Source of the DNA: Anniella stebbinsi
Lineage: Eukaryota; Chordata; Lepidosauria; Squamata; Anniellidae
DNA length: 64,000 nt
Direction of reading: 5' to 3'
Assembly: GCA_029215795.1 (NCBI GenBank)
Contig: JARDYH010000007.1
Span: 74,659,763-74,723,762, forward strand
Shown here: piece after piece, positions 10,696 to 23,300 of the stretch
Layout: every line of letters starts with the position of its first letter
Position numbering within the stretch: position 1 is the stretch's first letter
Notes under the pieces: generated by a model
What the model was told of the DNA's origin: nothing
Databases searched by the model: none
What the model saw: only the letters and a program-made list of their open reading frames with translations
Program-made: the position numbers and the translations under genes

Positions 10696-12320
10696 TCTCT
10701 TGCTAGGGCTGCTGCTAAATAAGGATGATAGAATCTCTGATGGAACAGGACATCTGGATCCATCCATTAGACAAAGAAGGAGAAGCTGCATGGAGCATGC
10801 TTTGCCTTTCCCTTCCAGAAAGTGCACCTATTAGAAATGAAGCAAACTTAGCCATCCATCAGTCAAGGAAGGAGCTGCTACTCCAATATACTTCATTTCC
10901 TCTTTTCCCCTTATTGCCATCTTTTATTATTATTATTATTGCATTTATTAGATTGTGAACTTTAGGTACTGTCTTTTCTTGCAATATATGGACAAAGCTC
11001 AGAAAAAAACACTAGTGATAAATAAATAAATAGGATAACTTATATATATTTTAAAAAATATTGATACATGGGAGGACTGTGTACACCTCCTTGAGCTCCT
11101 TGGAGAACTCTGAATTAAGACATGGCTCACTGTCTGGAACGCTGACCAGGAGCACATTGCACAGCAACAGATAGTTGATGTATGATTCTGTGGTCAGTTA
11201 GATGAAGACGAACCATGAAAGAATATTGGGTTGGGGTTATAAGAGGAAGTGATAGGAGCTTTCCTGGCTTCATGGAGTTTTAAAGTCAAGCTTCAAGATG
11301 GAGGTTGGTGGATGCTTGTGTCATGTGAGAAGTTCCTGCTTTTACTCTTGTTGTTTGTTTGGTGTTATTGGATTTCTGTGGCCACCCATCAACACATGAT
11401 TCCTGGTGTGTGGGGGCGTTATAAAGCAAAACATAGTACAAGACAATGTTAAAATGCAAGAGAATCGTAATCTTTTAGTTCAGAGAGCTTTGATTTGAAA
11501 TCTCTGAGATACCCAAAGCCTTCCCAGGTTTATTTCCAGCAGGTTGAAGTGAAAGAGGAGAGGCATTTCTACTTATTACTCTCCTCCTTAGCCTTAAAAA
11601 CAAACAAACAAACAAACAAACAAACAAACCCCCTTTGTTAGCTGATTTTCTCCCATTGGACCACTGGCAGGGAATTAATCTAGTTTGGAGGTGATAGTGC
11701 CTGATACTCAAGAGAGCTATGGATCTTTCAGATCTACAGGAGGATCTCCTGGGCCATCTCCAACACACCCACCCAGTATGCCTCTCTGATATTGGAGTAA
11801 GGGCTGCAAATATTTCTGTGAGGACTTGGAGGGGGATCTGCAATTGGATGTCTCCCTCCAAGGGTGGATCTCTTTCTTTCCACCCTTGGAGAGGAGCATC
11901 CAATTTATCCCATGGCCTCTGGGACCCCCCCCCCCCACACACACACACATACTAGGGAACATAAGAAAGCAGCTTAAAATTGAAGCACAGTCAAACGCAG
12001 CAGGAAATTTTCCTCTTTGGGGTTAGAAAAATAAAAGGGAAAGTGTTATCTCTCTGTGCCACAACTGCATGTTCTAGCACATATCTTCTGGCACATGTCT
12101 GGAAAAGGTTAAGTTGAACCACTTTAACACCCACTTTAGGCAGAATACTGCAGTTTATTCTTTAGCACCAAGTTGGTCCTGTCCTTTGGATTTCACAATT
12201 GCTTTCCATGTAATGATGGTTTGATAAAATTAATCTTTCCTCATTGATAAGAATGATTGGTGCCCCTTTGACAATGGAGTTATTGTATTAGTTCACCTTG
12301 ACTGACATTTCTGAATAGAT
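10696..12320. other. Intergenic with microsatellites
   Basis: Contains (TTA)n near 10,925, a (CAAA)n run at 11,597-11,629 and a C-run/(AC)n tract at 11,927-11,948. No gene seen; the ORFs here cross these tracts. Confidence 0.5.
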
Positions 12321-12327
12321 GTATGGC

Positions 12328-12334
12328 ATAAATA
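12328..12334 (+). promoter_or_regulatory. TATA-like box of gene B
   Basis: ATAAATA 76 nt upstream of the gene B ATG. The spacing equals that of the TATA-like boxes of genes C (84 nt) and D (79 nt). Confidence 0.5.
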
Positions 12335-12403
12335 CAGAAGCTAAAGGTAGCCAGCCCTCACAACAGTGTCTTCAGACCTGAATGGTGCCAAGGAGAAGCC
12401 AAG

Positions 12404-12469
12404 ATGTTTCTCCATCTTGTGATTCCTGTCCTTCTCACCTTTGTCTTTTGCCCAAAGGAAAGCATATCG
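12404..12469 (+). CDS. Gene B signal-peptide exon
   Basis: ATG in context gaagccaagATG, 22 codons starting MFLHLVIPVLLTFVF (hydrophobic core) then CPKES, ending at a gtaagg donor in phase 0. This is the same layout as the first exons of genes C and D: TATA box, short 5' UTR and signal peptide in one exon. I found no convincing downstream exon on this strand before the convergent 3' end of gene D at ~20.3 kb. It is therefore either a gene with distant exons or an orphan first exon left by duplication. Confidence 0.55.
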
Positions 12470-12899
12470 GTAAGGGTGTTTTTTGCTGTTAAAAGAACCA
12501 AGTGATACATTTCATAAATGTTTAGGAAGATATTCTGTGAACTGTAGAACTAGGGTTGCAAGATTTCTTCGGACATAAAACTCTTCTTTGGACAAGTTCG
12601 AACAGGTGTTTTGAGACTGCACTGTGCTTTTGTTATATTCTCTGTATGATTCTACTGGGGGTAAGGGTCTTTGAGCCACAGGACCTCCCCATTGGGTCTT
12701 GGCTTCCCCTCCTCATACTACCATGTGCATTTCCCCCAAATGAACACATTAATTTTGTGCATTTCAGAAATGTGCACATTTTGAAATATATGCGTGCTAC
12801 AGCACACTTTTTAAATTATTATTATTTGCGAATCAAATTGCAAGCTCAGGAATGCATGGACTTTGGTCACAGATTGTGTCCGAGTCCATATTCAGTCCG

Positions 12900-13031
12900 G
12901 GGCCGGATCTACACCAAGCAGGATATGACCCTTTGAAAATGGGTTGAAAACTGTATATGGAGTGTGTCCTGGGCTCCAACAGTTATCACTGTTCTTATAA
13001 ACCATTTTAAAGCAGTAGTGTAGATCCTGCT
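12900..13031. mobile_element. Palindromic MITE fragment
   Basis: Starts ggatctacaccaagcagg and ends gtagtgtagatcctgc; diverged relative of the inverted repeat at 3,472-3,718. Confidence 0.45.
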
Positions 13032-13890
13032 GGGCAGGTGCGAACTGAGTGAAATCCCGATCTAAAACAAATCAAAACCAATTTCTCATACATTCCTAAT
13101 TACAATCATACAGGTGTGCCTGTTCAGGGTGAACACTCAGTTCAGCCAAGACTGAGAAAGTTCTCAAACTGGGTTGATTAGTGGCCTACAAAGCTCAGTT
13201 CAGTTGATGCCTGTGATGGTCTAGTTATACAGTTGGTTGGACCATGATGGTGATAACTGTCAATGTAATAACCATGTACTTATTTTGGATGCCTTTCACT
13301 GATTGGTAGATCAAGACCCATCCTGCTAGTTTGGAATAAAATATCCAGAGCAGAGCTTGTTCTATATAACATGGAGCTGTAATGTACAGATATTTTTAAT
13401 TCAAAATAATCATGGAATCAAGTGTCATGCCAAATTCTCCTGTAACACCAACAATTCAGCCCAGGTTAAAATCAACAATGAACTCTCTTTATTATAGCAA
13501 GATGGTAACACAAGAAATCCTTCAGCGTTTGTGGCATGGAAATTCCACGGAGGTTGCAGTCTAAATAAATCAGCTGGTTCAATTAAGAGCACAGACGGGG
13601 TTGTAAATTCCAGCATGAAGTTCCAAGAGATAATCTGAACAGAATCTGGGAGCAGGATTCTGAAGACCAGCGCTGTAGTGTAAGGCAGACTATCAAAGAC
13701 ACAGGTTTCTAGAGTTCAGGATTCAGGAATAATTTCCAAGGCACATGAAGATGGGAGTCAAGGCAAACCAAAAAATCGAGGTTCAGGTTTGGTCCAAAAC
13801 CAGACGGCTTTCTGGTACTAAAGAGGTTATGTCCATGAAGCTCCCAGATGCTTTCAAACAGAGGTAGGGCACCTTGAGCTCTTTACCAGT
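13032..13890. other. Non-coding stretch, nothing recognised
   Basis: Either intron of gene B or intergenic. No supported exon or repeat. Confidence 0.45.
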
Positions 13891-13898
13891 TTATCTAT

Positions 13899-14972
13899 TA
13901 GGGATGTGCATCGGATTGGGTCTGATCCACGATCAGGAGCTGATCCGACCAAAATCGGATAAAATTAGCCAATTCCGATCCCGGCTTCTGGATCGTCTGA
14001 TCTGATCCAAACCAGTCCGAAAGGACCCGATCCAGTTTGGATAAGATCGGAGGATCGGACCTCCTCCCCCCCTCATGCTCCTTACCTGCTGGGGCCGTCC
14101 GCTGCCATCTGTTGCCTCCTTCTACTGAGAAACAGGCTTCGTGGCCTGCCTCTCAGTAGTGCGCTGGGTGATGACGTCACCCAGCACGCTACTGAGAGGC
14201 AGGCCACAAAGCTTATTTCTCAGTAGAAGGGGGCAGCAGATGGCAGAGGAAGGCCCTGGCAGGTAAGGAGTTTGAGGGGGAGGAGAGGGTTTACCTGCCA
14301 GGGCCGTCCACTGCCATCTGCTGCTGCCTGTGGACAGCAGTGGATGGCAGGGAATGGCCCCTGCAGATAAGGAGCATGAGGGGGAGGAGAGGGAGGGCCC
14401 CACTTACCTGCCGGGGTGCCCGCTTCCGTCCGTTGTTCCTATCTACTGAGAAACAGGCTTTGTGGCCTGCCTCTCAGTAGCACGCCGGGTGATGACATCA
14501 TCACCCGGCACGCTACTGAGAGGCAGGCTGCAAAGCTGGTTTCTCAGTAGATTGGAGCAGCGGAGGGAAGCGGATGGCCCCGGCAGGTAAGAAGCGCGAG
14601 GGGGGAGGGGGTCTACCTGTCGGGGCCATCCACCATCATCTGCTGCCGGCAGCGGATGGCAACGGACGGCCCAGGCAGGTAAGGAGCGCGAGGGGGGCGG
14701 AGGGACAGGGGAGTTAGGCCCCCACTCACCCACACACCGCCATGTTTTCCATATAGGCTTGCACTGGGGAAAGCTTTCTTTCCTCCAATGCAAGCCTATG
14801 GAGTAAACAACAAAAATGGCATCTGATCCGAAAATCGGACGTCCGATTTTCGGATCGGGATCTGGTCCGATCCGATCTGAGGGACCTCCGATTTTGTCCA
14901 AACTGATCCAGGACAACAGCAGAGGTCCCAATCTGGGTCCTGATCCAATCAGGGGGTCCGTGCACAACCCTA
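13899..14972. mobile_element. Non-autonomous hAT-like element, 1,074 bp
   Basis: Starts TAGGGATGTGCAT, ends GCACAACCCTA; flanks TTATCTAT and CTATCTAT (7 of 8 match). The interior is GC-rich with nested palindromes around GATGACGTCACCC and GATGACATCATC. The minus-strand ORF of 174 codons across it is a by-product of CpG-rich repeats. Confidence 0.8.
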
Positions 14973-14980
14973 CTATCTAT

Positions 14981-16600
14981 CCTTTAGGCAAACTTTGTTT
15001 GTATGCATGAACTATGCCTAAGTGGGCACCTTTCTTCTAAGCTCTTTAGACACCTCTGTTCCCAAGGAGAGACAAGTCTGAAACCCTCCTTTCCTCAGCC
15101 TAGACTCCAACCTAGTTGTTCCTCACAGAGGGGTTCCCAGACCCCTGTGCTAAAGGCACATTTTGCAAGGTCAAATTGTGCAATTGGCAGGGAATATCAG
15201 TCTCCTCCAACCTGCTCCCCTCTGGGAAAGCAGTCAGAGTAAGGCTGTCATTCTCAGCCTCCTTCAAATCTGAATCTGAATCTTTCCAGAATGCCACAGG
15301 GCCTGGGACAGGGAGAGACATGACAGCAAGACAGGTGGTTCATTCGGTTCTTGTGCTTTTGCAACTCAGAATTCAGAAATGTGTATGAATATTATGCCAG
15401 GGAACAAATAAAATGCCTCTCCCAAATATTCCCCAGTACACAAAGGGAACCACAGGCAGTATCCAATGCACCACTAGCACTGATGTAAATGGCATTGCAC
15501 TAGCATGAACAACCTATAGGGCAGTGCCAGTAGTGCTTGCTGGCAAGGCAGGTTTCTCTGGATAAACCATTGTGCCAGCAGGTGCCATTGGCACGGTGCT
15601 CAAGCTCACTCACACTAATGCAACATAATTTACATTAGCAGGAGTGTTGGATGCTGCCCAGTGGGTGCTACCACAGGATGGAATTGTGGGGAAGGGGAAG
15701 GGATGCCTCTATTTAATACGAGATGCAGGAAATGAGGGCGACCTGAGCAGAAAATTTACATGGCAGTAGTGGTGGGAACTGGGAACTGGGAACTGGGCAA
15801 ATAGGAGATAGCAGAACTGGGAAAGCCAATGGAAGAGGCTGGTTTAAATTTGGATTGTGGCAAAACTTCCAGGCATGGGACCACCTTCCTCTCACTAAAA
15901 TAGCCGCAATAAGCTTTACACATACCCATTCAATATGCTATTCTACACAAGGTTGTCAATTGCTGTATTGACTTTTGGTTTCATCACCGAACTGAGATCT
16001 GAGCACTCCTCTACATAATCTCTAGATGGCACTGTACTATATCAGAATAGCACAAATACATGAGTGGGAAAATCCTTTTTCTTTTGCCATCATAAATAAT
16101 ACCCAAGTCTCCCTGCTCGAAAAAAATAAAAATAAAATCCATCCCCATCCCCACAAAAACATACACAAGTGCTCTTAAAAAATAGAAGTGAAACTGCAGG
16201 ATGACGTAATCATCTAAAGAATCTGTAAAGAACCAATGACTGGCGTGAATCCAGATAAAGCTTGGATCACCTTGGAATAGATAGGGGCTTGAGCATGTAA
16301 TTAGGCAGGGGTGGGGGTGCCCTGCCCATGGTCTTGTCTTTGCCTTTGCTTTAGACCAATTACTTCTGTCTGGGCCCTGTCCTATTTGAAGACTCAAGCC
16401 TACATACGTATATAAACAGGTTCAGGTAGCTTCTTTATTTTTTCATTGAAATATTGTTTCAAAATGTTCTCTTGTTCTTGTGTGTCTTGGATTCCCCTTT
16501 CCCACTAAACACACTACCTCTCTTAGCTGGTTGGCGGTGTGCTTCATTCTAAATTGCCTCAAGACTAGATCCAGAATCTTCCTCTTGGTTAATACTACTG
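14981..16600. other. Non-coding stretch, nothing firm
   Basis: A possible 48-nt phase-0 exon at 15,191-15,238 was considered and not accepted (weak acceptor). Otherwise nothing recognised. Confidence 0.4.
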
Positions 16601-16619
16601 TTTAAGGTTCCAGGCTTAA

Positions 16620-16845
16620 GCCTTAGAAATGAAGGGGCTGGTTTGACCCACTATATCACAAGCCTTAGGGGTGTCCTGTAAGCTCTGAGAGTTGCCCACG
16701 TCAGGCTGGGTTGGATGCTGCCCCCATGTCCTGCTTGTGGGTTTCTGGTTGACAGATATTCGGCCACTGTGTGAACAGAGAGCTGGAATAGGTGGAACCT
16801 TGGTCTGATCCAGCATGGCTCTTCTTATTTTTTTATGGATGTAAT
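16620..16845 (+). mobile_element. CR1-clade LINE 3' end
   Basis: Ends with the characteristic cactgtgtgaacagag ... ggtctgatccagcatggc ... cttctta tail, as in the copy at 62.06-62.34 kb. Confidence 0.6.
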
Positions 16846-16926
16846 GGATGGTAACAGCCTACCTTGCTGGGATGGCGTTCAGCCAGAACAACCTTTTTGA
16901 CCCTGACTACCCTGAAAAGCCCTGGG

Positions 16927-16988
16927 CTAAGCAACTGGAAATCATGAGATCAAATCTGCCTGCCCTCAAGAGAAGCTTTCTGGGCCAA
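16927..16988 (+). repeat. Local repeat copy 1 of 2
   Basis: About 62 bp (gcaactggaaatcatgagat onwards) closely repeated at 17,561-17,623 in the same orientation. Origin unknown. Confidence 0.6.
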
Positions 16989-17560
16989 GCCCTCTCCCTT
17001 CACGGTGGTGCTGAAGGAAAGCAGAAAGCTTCCATTTCTAACAGGATACCCTGGCAGCATACAGAGTAAGACATTCAGAACCCCTAGTTTGAGACCCTTT
17101 CTATCATCCCATGGTAGCTGCATCTACATTTAGGAGCACAATCTAGGCTCCTATCCGTGTCACAGGTTTTCCTCGTAAACACAAATCAACCACCAAGTTT
17201 GTGCAACTAAAATTTGTTTTATTTAGGTGAATTTCCCCCCCAAGCCAATGGGCAACACAGCATTCCATCAAAGAAACCAAGGGAACATCAAACCATCCAT
17301 ATGCCACCAGCAAGCTCTGCTTCGGTTGCATGATCTGTTGACCTTGATAAGAAGCATCTCCTTTGATTTTGCAGAAATGTGCCAGGCTTGAGAGCTTTCC
17401 AGCTAAAAGGATAAAATTGAAGCAGTTATTAATCTGTTCAACCATGTCAGCTTTCAGATCTGTTCATTCCAGTTACAGGCATAGTTGTCATTCCAGAAAT
17501 TCTGGGAAAGAACAGAGTAGGGGAAGAGAAGTCCTACATAAAACTTGTGATAAGACATGG

Positions 17561-17623
17561 AGTGAGCAACAGGAAATCATGAGATCAAATCTGCCTGCCC
17601 ACAAGAGAAGCTTCCTGGGCCTA
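17561..17623 (+). repeat. Local repeat copy 2 of 2
   Basis: Partner of 16,927-16,988 with only a few mismatches, while the flanks differ. Confidence 0.6.
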
Positions 17624-18024
17624 TCAATTATTATTCTAGGGGTACAAGCGTTTGGCACTGGCAACTCCAGCGACAGAAAGGCTGACTTAAAGCAACAAAG
17701 GAATGTTAGATCTGAAAAAGTGCTAAAAAGAATTGCCTATTTTTCAATTTCCCCCCATATTCCCCAATAAATAAATAAATAAATAAATCATCCCCCCCAT
17801 GCCCTCAAAATTTCCAGAAATTTTACATCTCTATGTTCTACCAGTGGTGACTGATAGATCCAATTTTGGAGAGGCTATGGATCAATTCTAGGCTTCAGCT
17901 TGAAACTCTAAAGGAGCTATCTAAGGTGGTGAACCTATTTTGGGCAAGGGGATTTCAATTGTTTTTGATTGACTGTTAAAAATAATAGATATGTTTTGGC
18001 TGGCTGCATGTTGTCTATCTATAT

Positions 18025-19831
18025 TAGGGGTGTGCACGGACCCCCCGGATCGGATCGGGACCCGGATCGGGACCTCCAATTTTGTCCCGGACCGGTTCGG
18101 ACAAAATCGGAGGCCCCCCGGACCGGATCGAGTCCGATCCCGACCCAAAAATCGTACATTTTTGGATCGGCCGCCATTTTTTTCCCCATAGACTTGCATT
18201 GCAATGCAAGTCTATGAGGAAAAAATGGCGGCGGGTGGGTAAGGGGGGGCCTAACTCCCTCCCCCCCCCGGGGCCGTCCGCTGTGGACGGCCCCGGCAGG
18301 TAAACCCCCTCCCCCGCGCTCCCTACCCCCCCTGGGGCCGCCTGCTTCCATCCGCTGGCGCCCGCGGGCGCCAGCGGATAGAAGCGGACGGCTCCGGGGG
18401 GGGGGTAAGCCCCCTTCCCCGCCACTTACCTTCTCGGCCCGTCCGGCGACGGCGGCTACTACCAGCGGGCTCCGCGGCCTACTCTCGAGTAGCGCGCCGG
18501 GTGATGACATCACCCGGCGCGCCACCCTGGAGCAGGCCGCGGAGCCTGCTGGTAGTAGTAGGCGCCGGCGCCGGACGGGAGCCGCCGGGCCGGGCAGGTA
18601 AGGGCCCCCCTCCCCCCTCCCCCCTCCGCGCGCCCCCTCCTCCCCTCCACGCACCCCCTCCTTACCTTTCCGGCCCGGCGGCTCCCGTCCGGCGCCGGCG
18701 CCTACTACTTCCAGCAGGCTCCGCGGCCTACTCTAGAGTAGCGCGCCGGGTGATGACATCACCCGGCGCGCCATCCTAGAGCAGGCCGCGGAGCCTGCTG
18801 GGAGTAGTAGGCGCCGGCGCCGGACGGGAGCCGCCGGGCCGGAAAGGTAAGGGCCCCCCTCCCCCCTCCGCGCGCCCCCTCCTCCCCTCCACGCACCCCC
18901 TCCTTACCTTTCCGGCCCGGCGGCTCCCGTCCGGCGCCGGCGCCTACTACTTCCAGCAGGCTCCGCGGCCTACTCTAGAGTAGCGCGCCGGGTGATGACA
19001 TCACCCGGCGCGCCATCCTAGAGCAGGCCGCGGAGCCTGCTGGGAGTAGTAGGCGCCGGCGCCGGACGGGAGCCGCCGGGCCGGAAAGGTAAGGGCCCCC
19101 CTCCCCCCTCCGCGCGCCCCCTCCTCCCCTCCACGCACCCCCTCCTTACCTTTCCGGCCCGGCGGCTCCCGTCCGGTGCCGGCGCCTACTACTTCCAGCA
19201 GGCTCCGCGGCCTGCTCTAGAGTAGCGCGCCGGGTGATGACATCACCCGGCGCGCCATCCTAGAGCAGGCCGCGGAGCCTGCTGGGAGTAGTAGGCGCCG
19301 GCGCCGGACGGGAGCCGCGGGGCCGGAAAGGTAAGGGCCCCCCTCCCCCCTCCGCGCGCCCCCTCCTCCCCTCCACGCACCCCCTCCTTACCTTCCCGGC
19401 CCGGTGGCTCCCGTCCGGCGCCGGCGCCTACTACTACCAGCAGGCTCCGCGGCCTGCTCTAGAGTAGCGCGCCGGGTGATGACATCACCCGGCGCGCCAC
19501 CCTAGAGCAGGCCGCGGAGCCTGCTAGTAGTAGTAGGCGCCGGCGCCGGACGGGAGCCACCGGGCTGAGAAGGTAAGTGCCCCCCTCCTCCCCCCTCCGC
19601 TGTCCACTTTCATCGGCGGGCGCCCGCTGGCGCCCGCCAATGGAAGCGGCGGTGGGCGCCAGTGGGCGCCCGCCGATCCGCCGATCCGCCGAACCGGTTC
19701 GGAGCTTTTTCGGACCGGTTCGGATTGGATCGGCCGATCCAGCTGCGGGATCGGAAATCGGATAATTTATCCGATTTCCCACTGGACCGGACTCGGATCG
19801 TGGATCGGGTCCGATCCAGTGCACATCCCTA
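18025..19831. mobile_element. hAT-like element, 1,807 bp, with internal GC-rich palindromic satellite
   Basis: Starts TAGGGGTGTGCAC, ends GTGCACATCCCTA; flanked by the perfect 8-bp repeat ATCTATAT (18017-18024, 19832-19839). No transposase. The interior is a ~242-bp tandem repeat in 4-5 copies (starts of 'ggtaagggcccccc' near 18,598, 18,844, 19,086 and 19,328). Each repeat is itself an inverted repeat centred on gatgacatcaccc. The long minus- and plus-strand ORFs in it are composition artefacts. Confidence 0.85.
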
Positions 19832-19839
19832 ATCTATAT

Positions 19840-19970
19840 GTTATTATGTAAATGGTTTTGCACTTGGTATAATGCATTTTAAATGGTTTTTAACTTTTGT
19901 GAACTTCCCAGAGAGCTTTGGCTATGGGGCGGTATAGAAATATCATAAATGAAATGAAAATTTCATATTT
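19840..19970 (+). mobile_element. LINE 3' tail (L2/CR1 type)
   Basis: ttgtgaacttcccagagagc then tttggctatggggcggtat, a tail also seen at 24,470-24,600. Confidence 0.5.
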
Positions 19971-20291
19971 GCATTGACAGAAGGTGTAATCTTAGAAACC
20001 CTTATAGGGGAGTATGTCTTACTGAATAAACATGCAGAAGCTATGAATTTCTCAAGCATCCAGAGGAGAAAACCCATCACTAATTAGCAACGTGGGAGAG
20101 AAGACAGGCCTTGGTTTAAAGCATTACAAGACCACGAGAGTCATGCTACTTATCTCCCTTAAGTATTGAATGTGGCTCAACATTGGGAACGACATATATA
20201 TCAAGAGCTAGGGCTCCCCAAGAAAGTGCCCCCATGTAACTACAGTTCCCAGAATTCTTTACAGGAAGTTCATGATGGTTGAGTGACTTAC

Positions 20292-20323
20292 CTCTTGTCT
20301 GCTTGTTACTCCTCCTCGTCAAC
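20292..20323 (-). CDS. Gene D probable last coding exon (VDEEE-stop)
   Basis: Acceptor tttttttctcatag, then GTT GAC GAG GAG GAG TAA in phase 0. A gtaagt donor follows 14 nt after the stop, so the 3' UTR may be spliced. No clear poly(A) signal found below it. Confidence 0.42.
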
Positions 20324-23300
20324 CTATGAGAAAAAAAGTAGGGGGGAAATTATACACGGTATACAAATGTAATAAATAAATAAATTGTTGACATTTTTTA
20401 TTGCCTTTCATAAAAACTAAGCATATTCTCTCCCTGGCTTGATGGAGGCCCTTGCAAAACATGTAGCAGTTTAAGCCAATGCGGTTCCCGGATCCTGCTG
20501 TGCTCAGCAATGGGTGCAAATCCAACATGCTGTGAATCAGACCAAGGATCCGTCTAGTCCAGGATTCTGTTCACACAGTGGCCAGCCACTTGTTGATGAA
20601 GAACTCACAAAAAGGACATGAATGCACTTCCTGACCATGTTCCCCAGCAACAGGTGTACATAGGCTTACTGCCTCTGCTACTGGAGGCAGCACATAGCCA
20701 TCATGACTAGTAGTCACCAATAGCCCTTCTCCAGGAATTTATCTAAGCCTCTTTTAAAGTCATCCAAATTAATGGCCATCACTAGGTCTTTTGGTAGCCA
20801 AGTCCATAGTTTGACTATGCACTGTGTGAAGAAGTATTCCTCTTATCTGTCCCAAAACTCCCACTATCACCTTGATGGGATGAGGACCACGTGTGACAGA
20901 AATGACCCAGCTGATTTCCTAGGGAGAGGGGAAAGGCAGTGGCCAGCATAGGGACTTCTGGTACTCACCTGGTTTTGTGGTCTTCTGCGCCTGCCTCTCT
21001 GCAATGGAATGTCAGAAATTAATGAGCCATAATGATACGGCTGACCTTAAGAGACAAAGCCACAAGGGGGCACATGGAGTTTTGCCTGCAACTCTTGTCA
21101 CACTCCCCCAGCTCTAGTTTCTAAAATGGACTTTTAGTGGGATGTATCCAACTTAAAATCATTGTGACCCTGTTCACATGACACACTAAGCCACACTGGT
21201 TAAGCATTTTGAGCTAAATATTATGGCTTAGTGTGTTGTGTGAACCATGCCTACCATGGTGGCTACAGAACCATGGTTTAAACATGCTCACTAATCATTT
21301 GCTGCAAAGGGGTTAGTGGCCTAATTATGGCTTAGCATGTTGTCCGAATGGGCCCTCTGAAATGGGAGGGGGAAATACCTGACCTCAACCTATGGTGGCA
21401 TCTAGAAAAGGGGGCTCTGATACATATTTTAAAGTTATATGGTCATAAGACATTCTTCAGAAACCCAAGCCATAAACCTAGTTCAGTTCAGTTGTGTAGT
21501 TTGTGTGGAGTAACAGGAACATCTACTCTGGATACAACCCAACGAGGGCTGCAAACAGATATCAATAGCATGTAATTTATTAATGTGTCAAGTTTTCTTT
21601 TCAGTATGGGATAATTAAACATATATTCTGAGTGGCAGATAAAAATCCAGATTATAAAGATACTTAGTGAGTATCACAGCCAACCAGATTGGCATTCTGC
21701 TTCAGCTTGTAGCCTAACACAGTAAAGCACATTCAGCCTTGAACACCAATGGTGAAAGAGGGGGAAAATGGGAAACACTGGATTGAAGCAACTAGCAAGT
21801 TTCTTGGTTAAAAACCTTGAGCAGGAGCAGTCAATTTTCAAAAGTTATTCCCTTAGAGATGTACAACTATTCTGAGCTGGTTCTGGTACCAGTATCCAGG
21901 GGCAGGGCATAAAACTGCCTTGGATGTAGAAACGATTATTTATGGCCCCAGCTCAGATTTCCTTGAACTAAAGGAATTGCCCCTGCTAAGATTATGGCAT
22001 GGTCATGTAGCAAGGCCAATTGCAATGTAGATAGCACCAAGCTGCTTGGAGATATCATATTTTATTCAATGGGGGGGGGGGGGAGACAAGGGGCAGGATC
22101 AAAACATCACCTGTGATTCATGTGATTCACTTGTTGTTGTGACCAAGAATGTGTCTCATGGATTATGAAGTGCCTTTCATCTCATCATCCGCTGATTGTG
22201 AAATTGATTTCCCCACACCCCAATTTCTTGAATTTGCACGAATTCACAAATTCGCACTTGCAAAAGTGTACATTTTGGGCTGATTTTTTAAAAATGTATT
22301 TTTCTACAAGTAAATTTGCATAAAATTCTGGAAAGTAAAAAAAAACAAAAAATGCTCTTCAAGTGTGCAGAATCTGTGGGAATTAGGAAAAGCCGGTCCT
22401 CTGTGGAACCTGTGGATCGGAATCATAGGAATTCAAAATAATTTGATCCCATTGTGGATTTCTCCAACATCCCTAGTCATGATGCATGGCAGCCCAGCAT
22501 GCATATAATGCATGAAAAGGGCAAATTACATTTGCGGACACAGTTCTGGAAGAAAACAGGGCTATTCCCTGTGGATCATCTTTACCCTTTTCTTTGATCG
22601 ACGACGTCCTCCACCCTGAAAAGAAGAAAACATTTACAAATGAATTCTTGTCTTGTGAAAACAATGCTAACATTGCCCTTGGTCTCAACATTTCCCACAG
22701 CTGTTCTACAGCGTTGTAGTGGGACCAGGGATTGCAGGTTTGAAGCACCAGGTTGTTTTGATTAGCAGGGAAGACAACATCAACTGAGAGAGCCATTGTG
22801 GTTAGAGAGCTGGACTGGAACCTGGGAGATCTGGGTTCTAGTCCCCACTCGGTTATGAAATCCACTGGTTGACTTTGGGCCAGTCACTGTCTCTCAGCCT
22901 AACCTACATCACAGGGCTGTTGTGAGGAAAATATGGAGATGAGGGTTATATGAGCTGCCTTGAGTTCTTTGCATAGAGATGTCATGGACATCTGGTTGGG
23001 TCCAGGAATCCAGCAGGTAGCCCCCCCTTCCGGATCCCTGGACATGGCTCACACAGTCATGGGATGCTCATGAGTGCACTCATCAAGTGCTGTGTGGTCC
23101 ACAAACACCTGCAGCTACCCGCTTCTCCTTGTGAACTGGCTGCAAACCAGCATTTTCTGTACAACCTGGGCTCCCAAAAATGTGCAGCAATTTGTGGATA
23201 TTTTTGGTGGACACATTTTTGCTCTCATATTTGGAGCTTCGAATAGGGCTTGCTTATAAATCCCTAGTGTCACCCGAGGTGATGGGGGCATCATCACATA

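Noticed and set aside
14443..14967. 174-codon minus-strand ORF
   Set aside because: Lies wholly inside a hAT-like element with palindromic GC-rich interior; Pro/Ser/Arg composition with no domain.
15191..15238. Possible 48-nt phase-0 exon for gene B (GISVSSNLLPSGKAVR)
   Set aside because: Donor gtaagg is good, but the acceptor lacks a pyrimidine tract and the peptide does not resemble other family exons.
18019..18654. 211-codon minus-strand ORF, Gly/Arg/Pro-rich
   Set aside because: Product of the GC-rich palindromic satellite in the hAT-like element; overlapping ORFs exist in several frames on both strands.
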